From: Pandoraea thiooxydans
GTDB taxonomy: Bacteria > Pseudomonadota > Gammaproteobacteria > Burkholderiales > Burkholderiaceae
Reading direction: 5' to 3'
Assembly (NCBI RefSeq): GCF_001931675.1
Contig: NZ_CP014839.1
Span: forward strand, 4,092,001 to 4,156,000
DNA: 64,000 bases
Positions 36,758 through 45,980 of this stretch are shown in pieces. The number at the start of each line of letters is the position of its first letter. Within the stretch, counting starts at the first letter, position 1. The notes beneath the pieces were generated by a model that worked only from the letters and a program-made list of their open reading frames with translations, searched no databases and was not told the origin of the DNA. The position numbers were made by a program, and so were the translations under genes.

Positions 36758-37963
36758 ATGAAGATGCACAAGAAGGTATTGGCGGCAGCGGTGATGCTGG
36801 GGCTGGGCGCGGGCGCGCTGCAGGCGCAGGCGGCCGGGAACCAGGTGAAGATCGGTTTTATCACCGACATGTCGGGGCTGTACGCGGACATCGACGGCCC
36901 GGGCGGGCTCGATGCGGTGAAGATGGCGGTGGCGGACTTCGGCGGCAAGGTGCTGGGCAAGCCCATCGAGGTGCTGTATGCCGATCACCAGAACAAGGCG
37001 GACGTGGCGGCCTCGAAGGCGCGCCAATGGGTTGACCGGGACGGGGTGACGATGCTGCTGGGCGGCACCAACTCGGCGATCGGGCTGGCGGTGAACAAGG
37101 TCTCGCAGGAGAAGAAGACGGTGTTCATCGACGTGGGCGGGGGCACCGATGCGCTGACCGGCGCGCAGTGCCAGCCGTACGGGGTGCACTATGCGTACGA
37201 CACGGTGGCGCTGGCGCGCGGCACGGGCTCGGCGATCGTCAAGGCCGGCGGCAAGACGTGGTACTTCCTGACGGCGGACTACGCGTTCGGGCATGCGCTG
37301 GAGAGCTCGACCGCGGCGGTGGTCAAGGCCGAGGGGGGCAAGGTGCTGGGCGAGGTCAAGCACCCGCTGTCGGCCTCGGACTTCTCGTCGTACCTGCTGC
37401 AGGCGCAGGCCTCGGGCGCGCAGGTGCTGGGCCTGGCCAACGCGGGCGGGGACACCGACAACGCGATCAAGGCGGCCAAGGAATTCGGCGTGAACAAGAA
37501 GATGAAGCTGGCGGGGCTGCTGGTGTTCATCAACGACATTCACAGCCTGGGGCTGCCGACCACGCAGGGCATGTACCTGACCACGGCCTGGTACTGGAAC
37601 CAGAGCGACGCCTCGCGCAAATTCGCCGAGCGCTACTACGCGAAGATGCACAAGATGCCGAGCATGCTGCAGGCGGGTGACTACTCGGCGACCATGACCT
37701 ACCTGAAGGCGGTCAAGGCGGTGGGCACGACCGACTCGGGCAAGGTGATGGCCGAGCTCAAGAAGATGAAGATCGACGACATGTTCGCCAAGGGCTACAT
37801 CCGCGGCGACGGGTTGATGATCCACGACATGTACCTGATGCAGGTCAAGGCGCCGGACGAGTCGAAGAAGCCGTGGGACTACTACAAGGTGGTCGCCACC
37901 ATCCCGGGCGAGCAGGCCTTCACCACGGTGGCCGAGTCGAAGTGCCCGTTGCTCAAGAAGTAA
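36758..37963 (+). CDS. ABC transporter periplasmic substrate-binding protein (Leu/Ile/Val-type)
   Basis: A 401-residue type I periplasmic binding protein. The signal peptide is MKMHKKVLAAAVMLGLGAGA followed by LQAQAAG, with cleavage near residue 24. The mature part begins NQVKIGFITDMSGLYADIDGPGG, the usual first strand. The ligand could be a branched-chain amino acid, a small amide or an aromatic acid. AGAAGGAGA marks the ATG at 36758; the frame is open from 36689. Confidence 0.92.
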   Translation: MKMHKKVLAAAVMLGLGAGALQAQAAGNQVKIGFITDMSGLYADIDGPGGLDAVKMAVADFGGKVLGKPIEVLYADHQNKADVAASKARQWVDRDGVTMLLGGTNSAIGLAVNKVSQEKKTVFIDVGGGTDALTGAQCQPYGVHYAYDTVALARGTGSAIVKAGGKTWYFLTADYAFGHALESSTAAVVKAEGGKVLGEVKHPLSASDFSSYLLQAQASGAQVLGLANAGGDTDNAIKAAKEFGVNKKMKLAGLLVFINDIHSLGLPTTQGMYLTTAWYWNQSDASRKFAERYYAKMHKMPSMLQAGDYSATMTYLKAVKAVGTTDSGKVMAELKKMKIDDMFAKGYIRGDGLMIHDMYLMQVKAPDESKKPWDYYKVVATIPGEQAFTTVAESKCPLLKK

Positions 37964-37985
37964 GCCGGGCGGGTGTGTGAGAGAC

Positions 37986-38018
37986 GGCGGCGGCCCCCCA
38001 ATCGCGGGGGCTGCCGCC
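37986..38018 (+). promoter_or_regulatory. Stable intercistronic hairpin between binding protein and livH
   Basis: A 13-bp stem (GGCGGCGGCCCCC with GGGGGCTGCCGCC, one G-T pair) encloses a 7-base loop 23 bases after the binding-protein stop. It lacks a T-run. Such hairpins often protect the upstream mRNA so that the binding protein is made in excess of the permeases. Confidence 0.5.
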
Positions 38019-38091
38019 GGGGTGGGACGAGCCGCGCCGGCACTCGGTGCGGCATGAGAATCAACGAGTAATCAAGAATCGGCGATCTTCG

Positions 38092-38976
38092 ATGGCACTG
38101 TTCGGCATATCCGCACCGGAGCTCCTCAGCCAATTGTTGCTGGGGCTGGTCAACGGTTCCTTTTATGCGATGTTGAGCCTGGGCCTGGCGGTCATCTTCG
38201 GGCTGCTCAACGTGATCAACTTCGCCCACGGGGCACTCTTCATGCTGGGGGCGATGGTCGCCTGGATGGGGGTCAACTACCTGGGGCTCAATTACTGGTG
38301 GATGCTGCTGCTCGCGCCGCTGGTGGTGGGGCTGTTCGGCGTGCTGCTCGAGCGCAGCCTGCTGCGCTGGATCTACAAGCTCGATCACCTGTACGGGCTG
38401 CTGCTGACCTTTGGCATCACGCTGGTCATCGAGGGGATCTTCCGCTCGATCTACGGGGTCTCGGGCCAGTCGTTCGATGCACCGGACCTGCTCTCGGGGG
38501 CCACCAACCTGGGCTTCATGTACCTGCCCAACTACCGGGCGTGGGTGGTGGTGGCCTCGCTCGGGGTCTGTGCGCTGACCTGGTTCCTGATCGAGAAGAC
38601 CAAGATCGGGGCGTATCTGCGCGCGGGCACGGAAAACCCGAAGCTGGTCGAGGCGTTCGGGGTGAACGTGCCGCGCATGGTCACGCTGACCTACGGGTTC
38701 GGGGTGGCGCTGGCGGCGCTGGCCGGGGTGCTGGCCGCGCCGGTGATCCAGGTGCAGCCGCTCATGGGCCAGCACATGATCATCACGGTGTTCGCGGTGG
38801 TGGTCATCGGCGGGATGGGCTCGATCGCCGGCTCGATCATCACGGGGCTGCTGCTGGGGGTGGTCGAGGGCTTTACCAACGTGTTGTATCCGCAGGGTTC
38901 GGCCACGGTGGTGTTCGTCATCATGGTGCTGGTGCTGCTGGTGCGCCCGGCCGGGTTGTTTGGCAAGGAAAAATAA
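38092..38976 (+). CDS. livH: Branched-chain amino acid-type ABC transporter permease (LivH)
   Basis: A 294-residue inner-membrane permease with about eight hydrophobic segments. The family start LLLGLVNGSFYAMLSLGLAVIFG and the coupling-loop area GTENPKLVEAFGVNVPR are clear. It forms a channel with LivM. The start at 38092 is chosen because the upstream residues are charged and unlike the family. The stop is 9 bases before livM. Confidence 0.9.
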   Translation: MALFGISAPELLSQLLLGLVNGSFYAMLSLGLAVIFGLLNVINFAHGALFMLGAMVAWMGVNYLGLNYWWMLLLAPLVVGLFGVLLERSLLRWIYKLDHLYGLLLTFGITLVIEGIFRSIYGVSGQSFDAPDLLSGATNLGFMYLPNYRAWVVVASLGVCALTWFLIEKTKIGAYLRAGTENPKLVEAFGVNVPRMVTLTYGFGVALAALAGVLAAPVIQVQPLMGQHMIITVFAVVVIGGMGSIAGSIITGLLLGVVEGFTNVLYPQGSATVVFVIMVLVLLVRPAGLFGKEK

Positions 38977-38985
38977 GGGGCGAAG

Positions 38986-39960
38986 ATGCAACGACGTGTG
39001 CTGTACTCGATTCTGCTGCTGGGCCTGGTGGCCGCGCCCTGGCTGGGGGCCTATCCGGTGTTCGTGATGAAGGTGCTGTGCTTTGCGCTGTTCGCGTGCG
39101 CCTTCAACCTGCTGCTGGGCTACACGGGGCTGCTCTCGTTCGGCCATGCGGCGTTCTTCGGCACGGCCGGCTACATCGCCGGCTATGCGCTGCGCAACCT
39201 GGGCCTCACGCCCGAGCTGGGGCTGCTCGCGGGGGTGCTGGCCGGGGCGGTGCTGGGGCTGGTGTTCGGGCTGCTGGCGATCCGGCGCCAGGGCATCTAC
39301 TTCGCCATGATCACGCTGGCGCTGGCGCAGATGATCTACTTCTTCTGCCTGCAGGCGCCCTTCACCGGGGGCGAGGACGGGCTGCAGGGGGTGCCGCGCG
39401 GCAAGCTGTTCGACCTGCTGCCGCTGGGCAATGACCTGGTGCTGTACTACGTGGTGCTGCTGATCTGCGCGGCGGCGTTCCTGTTCATCATGCGGGTGGT
39501 CCACTCGCCCTTCGGGCAGATCCTCAAGGCGATCAAGGAAAACGAGCCGCGCGCGATCTCGCTGGGCTACGACACCGACCGCTTCAAGCTGCTGGCGTTC
39601 GTGCTCTCGGCCACGCTCGCGGCGCTGGCCGGGGCCACCAACACGCTGGTGCTGGGCTTCGAGACGCTCTCGGACGTGCACTGGACGCTCTCGGGCATGG
39701 TGATCCTGATGACGCTCGTCGGCGGCCTGGGCACCCTGTTCGGCCCGGTGCTGGGGGCGCTGATCATCGTGCTGCTGCAAAACAAGCTCGGCGACATCGG
39801 CATGTGGCTGGCCAACCTCACCGGCATCGCCTGGTTCCAGTCCCTGGGCGAGTCCGTGACCATCGTCATCGGCCTGATCTTTATCCTCTGCGTGCTCGCC
39901 TTCCGCCGCGGTATCGTCGGCGAACTGGTGGCGCGCAGCCGGCTATTGCGCGCGCCGTGA
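38986..39960 (+). CDS. livM: Branched-chain amino acid-type ABC transporter permease (LivM)
   Basis: A 324-residue membrane permease with about nine hydrophobic segments. LLLGYTGLLSFGHAAFFGTAGYIAGYAL is the LivM hallmark and AIKENEPRAISLGYDTDRFKLLAF is the ATPase-coupling loop. It closes the first importer operon (35.2-40.0 kb). GGGGCGAAG before the ATG gives a modest ribosome-binding site. Confidence 0.9.
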   Translation: MQRRVLYSILLLGLVAAPWLGAYPVFVMKVLCFALFACAFNLLLGYTGLLSFGHAAFFGTAGYIAGYALRNLGLTPELGLLAGVLAGAVLGLVFGLLAIRRQGIYFAMITLALAQMIYFFCLQAPFTGGEDGLQGVPRGKLFDLLPLGNDLVLYYVVLLICAAAFLFIMRVVHSPFGQILKAIKENEPRAISLGYDTDRFKLLAFVLSATLAALAGATNTLVLGFETLSDVHWTLSGMVILMTLVGGLGTLFGPVLGALIIVLLQNKLGDIGMWLANLTGIAWFQSLGESVTIVIGLIFILCVLAFRRGIVGELVARSRLLRAP

Positions 39961-40058
39961 CGGGCATCGAGGCGGATCGCCCGGATTATTGTCAGGATTG
40001 GAGGCTGCGGCCGTTTTTTCACCAGATTCGAACAAAAATAGGGGTAAATGCTAACTTG

Positions 40059-40075
40059 TGGTGCGTTATGCACCA
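40059..40075. promoter_or_regulatory. Inverted repeat TGGTGC-N5-GCACCA
   Basis: A perfect 6-bp inverted repeat, 99 bases after the livM stop. Its half sites resemble those of NtrC sites but in the reverse arrangement, so NtrC is not claimed. It could be an operator for a leader transcript running into the hairpin 84 bases downstream. Confidence 0.35.
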
Positions 40076-40158
40076 GACTAAGATTGTCCCCAGTTCGCGA
40101 CACAGCATTTAGAGGGGCCGGGAACGAGGAGACAATAAGCACGTAATGTGCAGATATG

Positions 40159-40195
40159 AAGCGCTGTTGGAGTGATCTCCAACAGCGCTTTTATT
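40159..40195 (+). terminator. Strong intrinsic terminator upstream of the second importer
   Basis: A perfect 14-bp stem (left arm 40159-40172, TGAT loop 40173-40176) is followed by TTATTTT. It may end the first importer operon or a short leader RNA starting in the interval. Confidence 0.8.
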
Positions 40196-40364
40196 TTGTC
40201 CGTTCGGTTTTGCGCCCGCGCCATTGCATAGCCAGCACCGCCACGCGCTAGGGGAAATGATGGACTTGCCCGCCGCGCGCCTTCGCACTAAGATGGACTC
40301 CAATTTGCCGACTCGTCGGTCGGCTAATGACAATGATTAATCCATGCTTTTGCGAGGAGACTTT

Positions 40365-41522
40365 ATGAACAGGAAGCTGTTGGGGGCAGTGTCGGCCGTG
40401 GCGTTGCTGGCGGGTATTTACGGCGGCGCGGCACAGGCGCAGGTCAAGATCGGTGTGACGTTGTCCACCACCGGCCCGGCGGCCTCGCTGGGGATTCCCG
40501 AAAAGAATACGATCGCGCTGTTGCCGCGGGAAATCGACGGCAAGTCGGTGCAGTACATCGTGCTCGACGACGCGACAGATACCACCACGGCCGTCAAGAA
40601 TATGCGCAAGCTGACGTCGGAAGATCACGTGGATGCGGTGATCGGCTCGACGGTGACGCCGAACGCGCTGGCCATGATCGACGTGGCGGCCGAAACCCAC
40701 ACGCCGGTGATTTCGCTGGCTGCCGGCGCGGCAATCGTCGAACCGGTGGACGCCAAGCGGCGCTGGGTGTTCAAGGCCCCCCAAAACGACATTCTGATGG
40801 CCACCGCGATTGCCCAGCACATGGAAGATCATGGCGTGAAGACAGTCGGCTTCATCGGCTTCTCGGATGCTTACGGCCAAGGCTGGTATCGTGAGTTCAC
40901 CAAGGCGGCCGAATTGCACAAGCTGAAGATCGTCGCCAACGAGCAATACAGCCGCAACGATACGTCGGTAATCGGCCAGGTGCTCAAGCTCATGAGCGCG
41001 CACCCGGACGCCATCCTGATCGCCGGTTCGGGCACGCCCGCCGCGTTGCCGCAACGCACGCTCAAGGAGCGCGGCTACAAAGGTGTGATCTACCAAACGC
41101 ACGGGGTTGCCAACAACGACTTCCTGCGGGTGTGCGGCGCCGATTGCAATGGCACCTTCCTGCCGGCCAGCCCGTTGCTGGTGGCCGATCAGTTGCCGGC
41201 CAGCAATCCGGTGAAGAAGTCGGCTGAAGTCTACAAAAAAGCCTACGAGAAGATGTATGGCGCGGGCAGCGTCTCGACCTTCGGTGGCCATGCGTGGGAT
41301 GCCGGCCATATGCTGCGCGAGGCGATTCCGGTGGCGCTGAAAAAAGCGAAGCCGGGCACCGAGGCATTCCGCGCGGCGTTGCGTGATGCGTTGGAAAATA
41401 TCAAGAACATGGACGGCACCGCGGGCGTTTTCAATATGAGCACGACCGACCACAACGGCCTGGACCAGCGCGGCCGCGTAATGGTCGAAATCGTCAACGG
41501 CAAGTGGAAGCTGGTGAACTGA
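40365..41522 (+). CDS. ABC transporter substrate-binding protein of the second importer
   Basis: A 385-residue type I periplasmic binding protein. The signal peptide is MNRKLLGAVSAVALLAGIYG with AQAQ near the cleavage site; the mature domain starts VKIGVTLSTTGPAASLGIPEKN. Family features are VIGSTVTPNALAMIDVAAE and FIGFSDAYGQGWYREF. The ligand is unknown; an HpaR-like gene next door suggests aromatic acids. AGGAG precedes the ATG. It is followed by its own terminator and then by the MarR gene. Confidence 0.92.
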   Translation: MNRKLLGAVSAVALLAGIYGGAAQAQVKIGVTLSTTGPAASLGIPEKNTIALLPREIDGKSVQYIVLDDATDTTTAVKNMRKLTSEDHVDAVIGSTVTPNALAMIDVAAETHTPVISLAAGAAIVEPVDAKRRWVFKAPQNDILMATAIAQHMEDHGVKTVGFIGFSDAYGQGWYREFTKAAELHKLKIVANEQYSRNDTSVIGQVLKLMSAHPDAILIAGSGTPAALPQRTLKERGYKGVIYQTHGVANNDFLRVCGADCNGTFLPASPLLVADQLPASNPVKKSAEVYKKAYEKMYGAGSVSTFGGHAWDAGHMLREAIPVALKKAKPGTEAFRAALRDALENIKNMDGTAGVFNMSTTDHNGLDQRGRVMVEIVNGKWKLVN

Positions 41523-41578
41523 GTGCCGTGGGCCGCCGCCGCGCCGGGCGGCTGGCGGCTGCCCTCGCGTGCTGAACG

Positions 41579-41603
41579 AACGGGCCTCGCGCCCGTTTTT
41601 TTG
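41579..41603 (+). terminator. Terminator after the second binding-protein gene
   Basis: A 6-bp stem ACGGGC / GCCCGT (41580-41585 and 41591-41596) with a CTCGC loop runs into eight T residues. It would limit read-through from the binding-protein gene, so the binding protein may be made in excess. Confidence 0.8.
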
Positions 41604-41717
41604 TGCCGCTGGCATGGCGGTGAACGCCTCGGGATTGTCTGACAGTCGATTTTGTGAGACACAGTGACGGGTGGTTTTATTTGCCGCAATCATTTGTTAT
41701 CACTTGCCGAGGAATCC

Positions 41718-42236
41718 ATGTCAGGCGAATTCGAGCATCGCAATCTGGGAATGTTGCTGCTGCAGGCCCGCGAGTCCGTGATGGGACTATTTCGACCGGT
41801 GCTCAAGCAGTTCTCGCTCACGGAGCAGCAATGGCGCATTATTCGCGAACTCAACGAGAGCGAGCAGGGCGAGATGGAGATTGGCCAGATCGCCCGCGAA
41901 TGCTGCATTCTCAGCCCGAGCCTGTCGGGCATGCTCGAGCGCATGGAACAAGGCGGTCTGATTCAACGGCATCGCGACGCATTGGATCAACGCAAGGTGC
42001 GGGTCTCGTTGACCTCCAGCAGCCGCCAGCTGGTCAAGCAAATCAGCCCGCTGGTGGACGCGCGATACCGGGAGATCGAGGCGCGCATCGGCAAGCAGGC
42101 GCTCGCGCAGGTGTACGAAATGCTCGACGGCATCACCGCCAGCCTGCCGCGGCCCGAGCCCGAAGCGCCCGCTCCCAAGAGGCGCGCCGCGCGCCCGGCC
42201 GGCACCCCCGTGCAGCCAAAGCCGTCGGATCAGTGA
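41718..42236 (+). CDS. MarR-family regulator (HpaR-like)
   Basis: A 172-residue MarR protein resembling HpaR, the homoprotocatechuate-operon regulator: RPVLKQFSLTEQQWRIIRELNE then EIGQIARECCILSPSLSGMLERMEQGGLIQRHRDALDQRKVRVSLT. The paired Cys in the recognition region is notable. The C-terminal 25 residues are Pro/Ala/Lys-rich and probably disordered. The gene sits inside the second importer cluster, between binding protein and permeases, so it probably controls that uptake system. The ATG at 41718 begins the family N-terminus. Confidence 0.88.
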   Translation: MSGEFEHRNLGMLLLQARESVMGLFRPVLKQFSLTEQQWRIIRELNESEQGEMEIGQIARECCILSPSLSGMLERMEQGGLIQRHRDALDQRKVRVSLTSSSRQLVKQISPLVDARYREIEARIGKQALAQVYEMLDGITASLPRPEPEAPAPKRRAARPAGTPVQPKPSDQ

Positions 42237-42358
42237 TAGCCCGAATTTGCTCTATTCATAATTATTTTTACAATCCGTAATTCTTTGCCGCCAAGCGGTG
42301 CGGGCTGGCCAGTTGCGGTGTGGCGTTGAGTGCAGTTCTAAAGAGGTGTGAGACAAGC

Positions 42359-43414
42359 ATGGATCTATCGATTGCAGCCATTCTTGCGCAAGATGGCATC
42401 ACCACCGGTGCCATTTACGCGCTGCTGGCGCTGGCGCTGGTGCTGGTTTTTTCTGTCACGCGCGTCATTTTCATTCCGCAGGGCGAATTCGTTTCGTATG
42501 GCGCACTGACGCTGGCGGCTCTGCAAACCCAGAAATTCCCGCTGACGAGCTGGATGTTGCTGGCGCTGGGCATCGCCACGCTGATCGTCGAGGTTGGCGC
42601 GACGCTGCGCCACCCGGAGCAGCGCAAGCGGCTCGGGCGGCTGCTGCCGGTGCTGGTGGCGAAGTATTTGATCTTTCCGCTGGCGGTGTTTGCGGTGACG
42701 CGCGCGCTGGCCGGGCGCGACCTGCCGATGCTGGTGCAGATTGCATTGACGCTGCTGATCGTCGTGCCGATGGGGCCGATGCTGTACCGCCTGGCGTTCC
42801 AGCCGGTGGCCGAGGCCAGCACGCTGCTGCTGCTGATCGTGGCGATGGCGATGCACTTCGCCATGACGGGCTTGGGTCTGGTGATGTTCGGCGCCGAAGG
42901 CTCGCGCACCCAAGCGTTTTCGGATGCCAATTTCAACTTTGGTTCGCTGATGATTTCTGGCCAGAGCCTGTGGGTGCTGGCGGTGAGTGCAGTAATGATC
43001 GTCGCGCTGTATTTCTATTTCGACCGGTCGATTTCGGGCAAGGCGCTGCGGGCGACCGCCGTCAATCGGCTGGGCGCGCGCCTGGTCGGCATCGGCACGG
43101 TGCAAGCCGGGCGCCTGGCCTTTACGCTGGCCGCGGCCCTGGGCGTGCTGTGCGGCATTCTGATTGCGCCGATCACCACGATCTACTACGAATCGGGTTT
43201 CCTGATCGGTCTCAAGGGCTTCGTCGGCGCCATCATCGGCGGTTTGCTGAGCTACCCGATGGCCGCGGCCGGCGCCGTGCTGATCGGCGTGCTGGAGTCC
43301 TTTTCGTCTTTCTGGGCCAGTTCTTACAAGGAGGTCATTGTCTTTACCCTGATCATTCCGGTCCTGCTGTGGTTGTCGTTGACCCGGCCGCACGCGGAAG
43401 AGGAAGAGGAATAA
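42359..43414 (+). CDS. ABC transporter permease, LivH-type, second importer
   Basis: A 351-residue LivH-family permease, longer than the usual 290-300 because of an extra hydrophilic and membrane stretch ([20 protein letters not shown]) after about residue 75. It starts [38 protein letters not shown], typical of the family. AGAGGTG lies ten bases before the ATG. It ends in an acidic tail (HAEEEEE), 13 bases before the fused permease-ATPase. Confidence 0.87.
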   Translation: MDLSIAAILAQDGITTGAIYALLALALVLVFSVTRVIFIPQGEFVSYGALTLAALQTQKFPLTSWMLLALGIATLIVEVGATLRHPEQRKRLGRLLPVLVAKYLIFPLAVFAVTRALAGRDLPMLVQIALTLLIVVPMGPMLYRLAFQPVAEASTLLLLIVAMAMHFAMTGLGLVMFGAEGSRTQAFSDANFNFGSLMISGQSLWVLAVSAVMIVALYFYFDRSISGKALRATAVNRLGARLVGIGTVQAGRLAFTLAAALGVLCGILIAPITTIYYESGFLIGLKGFVGAIIGGLLSYPMAAAGAVLIGVLESFSSFWASSYKEVIVFTLIIPVLLWLSLTRPHAEEEEE

Positions 43415-43427
43415 GACCAGGGAGACC

Positions 43428-45230
43428 ATGACAATGAAAAACAAGTTCTTTTGGATATTTTTGGTGGTGATGGCGTTGCTGCCGGTGATGCCGGCGCCGG
43501 TGCGTGTGCCGGAATACTGGGTGACGCTGCTCAATTACATCGGGCTGTACAGCATCGTGTCGATCGGCCTGGTGCTGCTCACCGGTGTGGCCGGCATGAC
43601 CTCGTTCGGGCAGGCAGCGTTCGTCGGCCTGGGCGCGTATGCCACCGCTTACCTGAGCTCCACCTATGGCACCTCGCCGTGGATCGGGCTGGCCGCGGGG
43701 ATCCTGATTACGGTGATTGCCGCGTTGGCCATCGGCGCGGTGACGATGCGCCTGTCGGGACACTTCCTGCCGCTTGGCACGATTGCCTGGGGGCTGGCGC
43801 TGTTCTACCTGTTCGGCAACCTGGATTTTCTGGGCAAGTATGACGGCCTGAACAATATCCCGGTGCTCAAGCTTTTCGGCTTTTCTCTGCAGTCCGGCCG
43901 GCAGATGTATTACCCGATCTGGGTGGTGGTATTGCTGGCCGTGGTATCGGCGCAAAACCTGCTGAACTCGCGGCCGGGCCGGGCGATCCGCGCGCTCAAG
44001 GGCGGCGGCGTGATGGCCGAGGCGATGGGCATTCACACGGGCTGGATGAGGGTGGTGGTGTTTGTCTACGCAGCCATTCTCGCGGCCATTTCGGGCTGGC
44101 TGTATGCCTATTTGCAGCAGGCGGTGAATCCGACGCCGTTCAATCTGGATCACGGCATCGAGTATCTGTTCATGGCCGTGGTGGGGGGCGTCGCGCATGT
44201 TTGGGGGGCGGTGCTCGGCGCTGCGATCCTGACGATTCTAAAGGACTACTTACAAAATGCGCTGCCGCAGCTGCTCGGTACCAGCGGGAATTTCGAGAAT
44301 ATTGTCTTCGGCATCCTGATGGTTTTGCTGTTGCAGTATGCGCGTGACGGCGTGTGGCCGTTCTTCCGCAAGTTTTTCCCCGCACGGCAGCTGGCGCGCG
44401 CGCCGCAACAGGCCGAGGCGCTGGGGCGGCGCGACAAGCCGGCGCCGGGCGAGGTGATTCTGGACGTGCGCGCCGCGCGCAAGGAGTTCGGCGGGCTGGT
44501 GGCGGTCAATGACGTGAGCTTCCAGGTCAAGGCCGGGGAAATCGTCGGGTTGATCGGCCCGAACGGCGCCGGCAAATCGACGACCTTCAATCTCGTCACC
44601 GGGGTGCTGCAGGCCACCAGCGGCGAAATCACTTTCCATGGCGAGCGCATCGATAAGCTGGCTTCGCGCGAGATCGTCAAGCGCGGCATCGGGCGAACTT
44701 TCCAGCACGTGCGGCTGCTGCCCACCATGAGTGTGTTGGAGAACGTGGCGATCGGTGCGCACCTGCGCGATCGGCAGGGGTTGCGGCGGCGTCCGCAGGG
44801 CGGCGTCTGGTCGAGCGTTTTGCGGCTGGACCGCGCCGAGGAGGCGATGCTCATGCATGAGGCGGCCAGGCAGATCGAGCGTGTCGGGTTGGGCGAGCAT
44901 ATGTACGAGGAGGCGGGCAGTCTGGCGCTCGGTCAGCAGCGTATCCTCGAGATCGCCCGCGCGCTGGCATGTGATCCGACCTTGCTGCTGCTCGACGAGC
45001 CCGCGGCCGGGTTGCGTTACAAGGAGAAGCAGGCCCTGGCGGAACTGCTGCGCAAGCTCAGCGACGAGGGCATGAGCGTGCTGCTGGTCGAACACGATAT
45101 GGACTTTGTGATGAATCTGACCGATCACCTGGTGGTCATGGAATTCGGCACCAAGATTGCCGAAGGCCTGCCGGAAGATGTGCAGAAGGATCCGGCGGTG
45201 CTGGAAGCTTATCTCGGAGGGGTGGAGTAA
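43428..45230 (+). CDS. Fused ABC permease-ATPase (LivM-LivG)
   Basis: A 600-residue fusion. Residues 1-310 are a LivM permease (GLVLLTGVAGMTSFGQAAFVGLGAY; ALKGGGVMAEAMGIHTGWMRVVVF). A linker of about 35 residues leads to a LivG ATPase (345-600) with Walker A GLIGPNGAGKSTTFN, signature SLALGQQRILEIARAL and Walker B LLLLDEPAAG. The fusion couples membrane and motor parts in one chain. The stop overlaps the next start by one base (TAATG), so the two ATPases are translationally coupled. Confidence 0.92.
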   Translation: MTMKNKFFWIFLVVMALLPVMPAPVRVPEYWVTLLNYIGLYSIVSIGLVLLTGVAGMTSFGQAAFVGLGAYATAYLSSTYGTSPWIGLAAGILITVIAALAIGAVTMRLSGHFLPLGTIAWGLALFYLFGNLDFLGKYDGLNNIPVLKLFGFSLQSGRQMYYPIWVVVLLAVVSAQNLLNSRPGRAIRALKGGGVMAEAMGIHTGWMRVVVFVYAAILAAISGWLYAYLQQAVNPTPFNLDHGIEYLFMAVVGGVAHVWGAVLGAAILTILKDYLQNALPQLLGTSGNFENIVFGILMVLLLQYARDGVWPFFRKFFPARQLARAPQQAEALGRRDKPAPGEVILDVRAARKEFGGLVAVNDVSFQVKAGEIVGLIGPNGAGKSTTFNLVTGVLQATSGEITFHGERIDKLASREIVKRGIGRTFQHVRLLPTMSVLENVAIGAHLRDRQGLRRRPQGGVWSSVLRLDRAEEAMLMHEAARQIERVGLGEHMYEEAGSLALGQQRILEIARALACDPTLLLLDEPAAGLRYKEKQALAELLRKLSDEGMSVLLVEHDMDFVMNLTDHLVVMEFGTKIAEGLPEDVQKDPAVLEAYLGGVE

Positions 45231-45976
45231 TGGCGGACGCGATTCTGGAGGTCAAGGGCCTGTCGGTATCTTACGGCAAGGTCGAGGCGCTGCACGATGC
45301 GCATCTGCGGGTCGAGGCCGGGCAGATCGTGACGGTCATCGGGCCTAACGGCGCCGGTAAGTCCACCATGCTCAACGCGATCATGGGTGCGTTGCCGCGT
45401 ACTGGCTCGAGCCGCGGCGAAGTTCTCTACCTGGGTGCAGACGTGTCCGCCGCCGGCATCGAGACCCGCGTGGCGCAGGGAATGTGCCTGGTTCCCGAAA
45501 AGCGCGAGCTGTTCGGGACGATGAGCGTCGAGGACAATCTGCTGCTGGGCGCCTATCGTCGCAAGCGCGCGGGAGAGAAGAATTTTCTCGACCAGATGGA
45601 GGTGGTGTACGGATTGTTCCCCCGCCTGGAGGAGCGGCGGCAGCAGCAGGCGGGCACATTGTCCGGCGGTGAGCGGCAGATGTTGGCGGTCGGCCGCGCA
45701 TTGATGGCCAAGCCGAAGCTGTTGATGCTCGATGAGCCCAGTCTGGGCCTGGCGCCGCTGATCGTGAAGGAAATCTTTCACATCATCAGCGATCTGCGCA
45801 AAACCGGGGTGGCAACCCTGCTGATCGAGCAGAATGCCCGCGCGGCGCTACAGGTTGCCGATTACGGCTACGTGATCGAGACCGGCGAGTTGGCGTTGGA
45901 GGGATCGGCCAAGGAGTTGGCCGTAAATCCAAAAGTGATTGAAACCTATCTGGGGCTGGCCAAGAAGGCTGCCTGA
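45230..45976 (+). CDS. livF: ABC transporter ATPase, LivF-type, second importer
   Basis: A 248-residue LivF ATPase with a normal Walker A (VIGPNGAGKSTML), signature GTLSGGERQMLAVGRAL, and Walker B LLMLDEPSLG. It contrasts with the Arg-substituted LivF of the first importer. It completes the second system: binding protein, MarR, LivH, LivM-LivG fusion, LivF. Confidence 0.92.
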   Translation: MADAILEVKGLSVSYGKVEALHDAHLRVEAGQIVTVIGPNGAGKSTMLNAIMGALPRTGSSRGEVLYLGADVSAAGIETRVAQGMCLVPEKRELFGTMSVEDNLLLGAYRRKRAGEKNFLDQMEVVYGLFPRLEERRQQQAGTLSGGERQMLAVGRALMAKPKLLMLDEPSLGLAPLIVKEIFHIISDLRKTGVATLLIEQNARAALQVADYGYVIETGELALEGSAKELAVNPKVIETYLGLAKKAA

Positions 45977-45980
45977 CGAC

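Larger units (their letters stand above)
39961..40364. other. Gene-free interval between the two importer operons
   Basis: This 404-base stretch is less GC-rich than its flanks. It contains a perfect inverted repeat TGGTGC-N5-GCACCA at 40059-40075, a strong terminator-like hairpin at 40159-40195, and a palindromic patch GCCGAC-N6-GTCGGC at 40307-40324 ahead of the next binding-protein gene. No coding frame there is convincing. Confidence 0.6.

Noticed and set aside
40059-40075. NtrC-binding site
   Set aside because: The half sites are in the opposite order from the NtrC consensus, and no sigma54 promoter with correct spacing is present.
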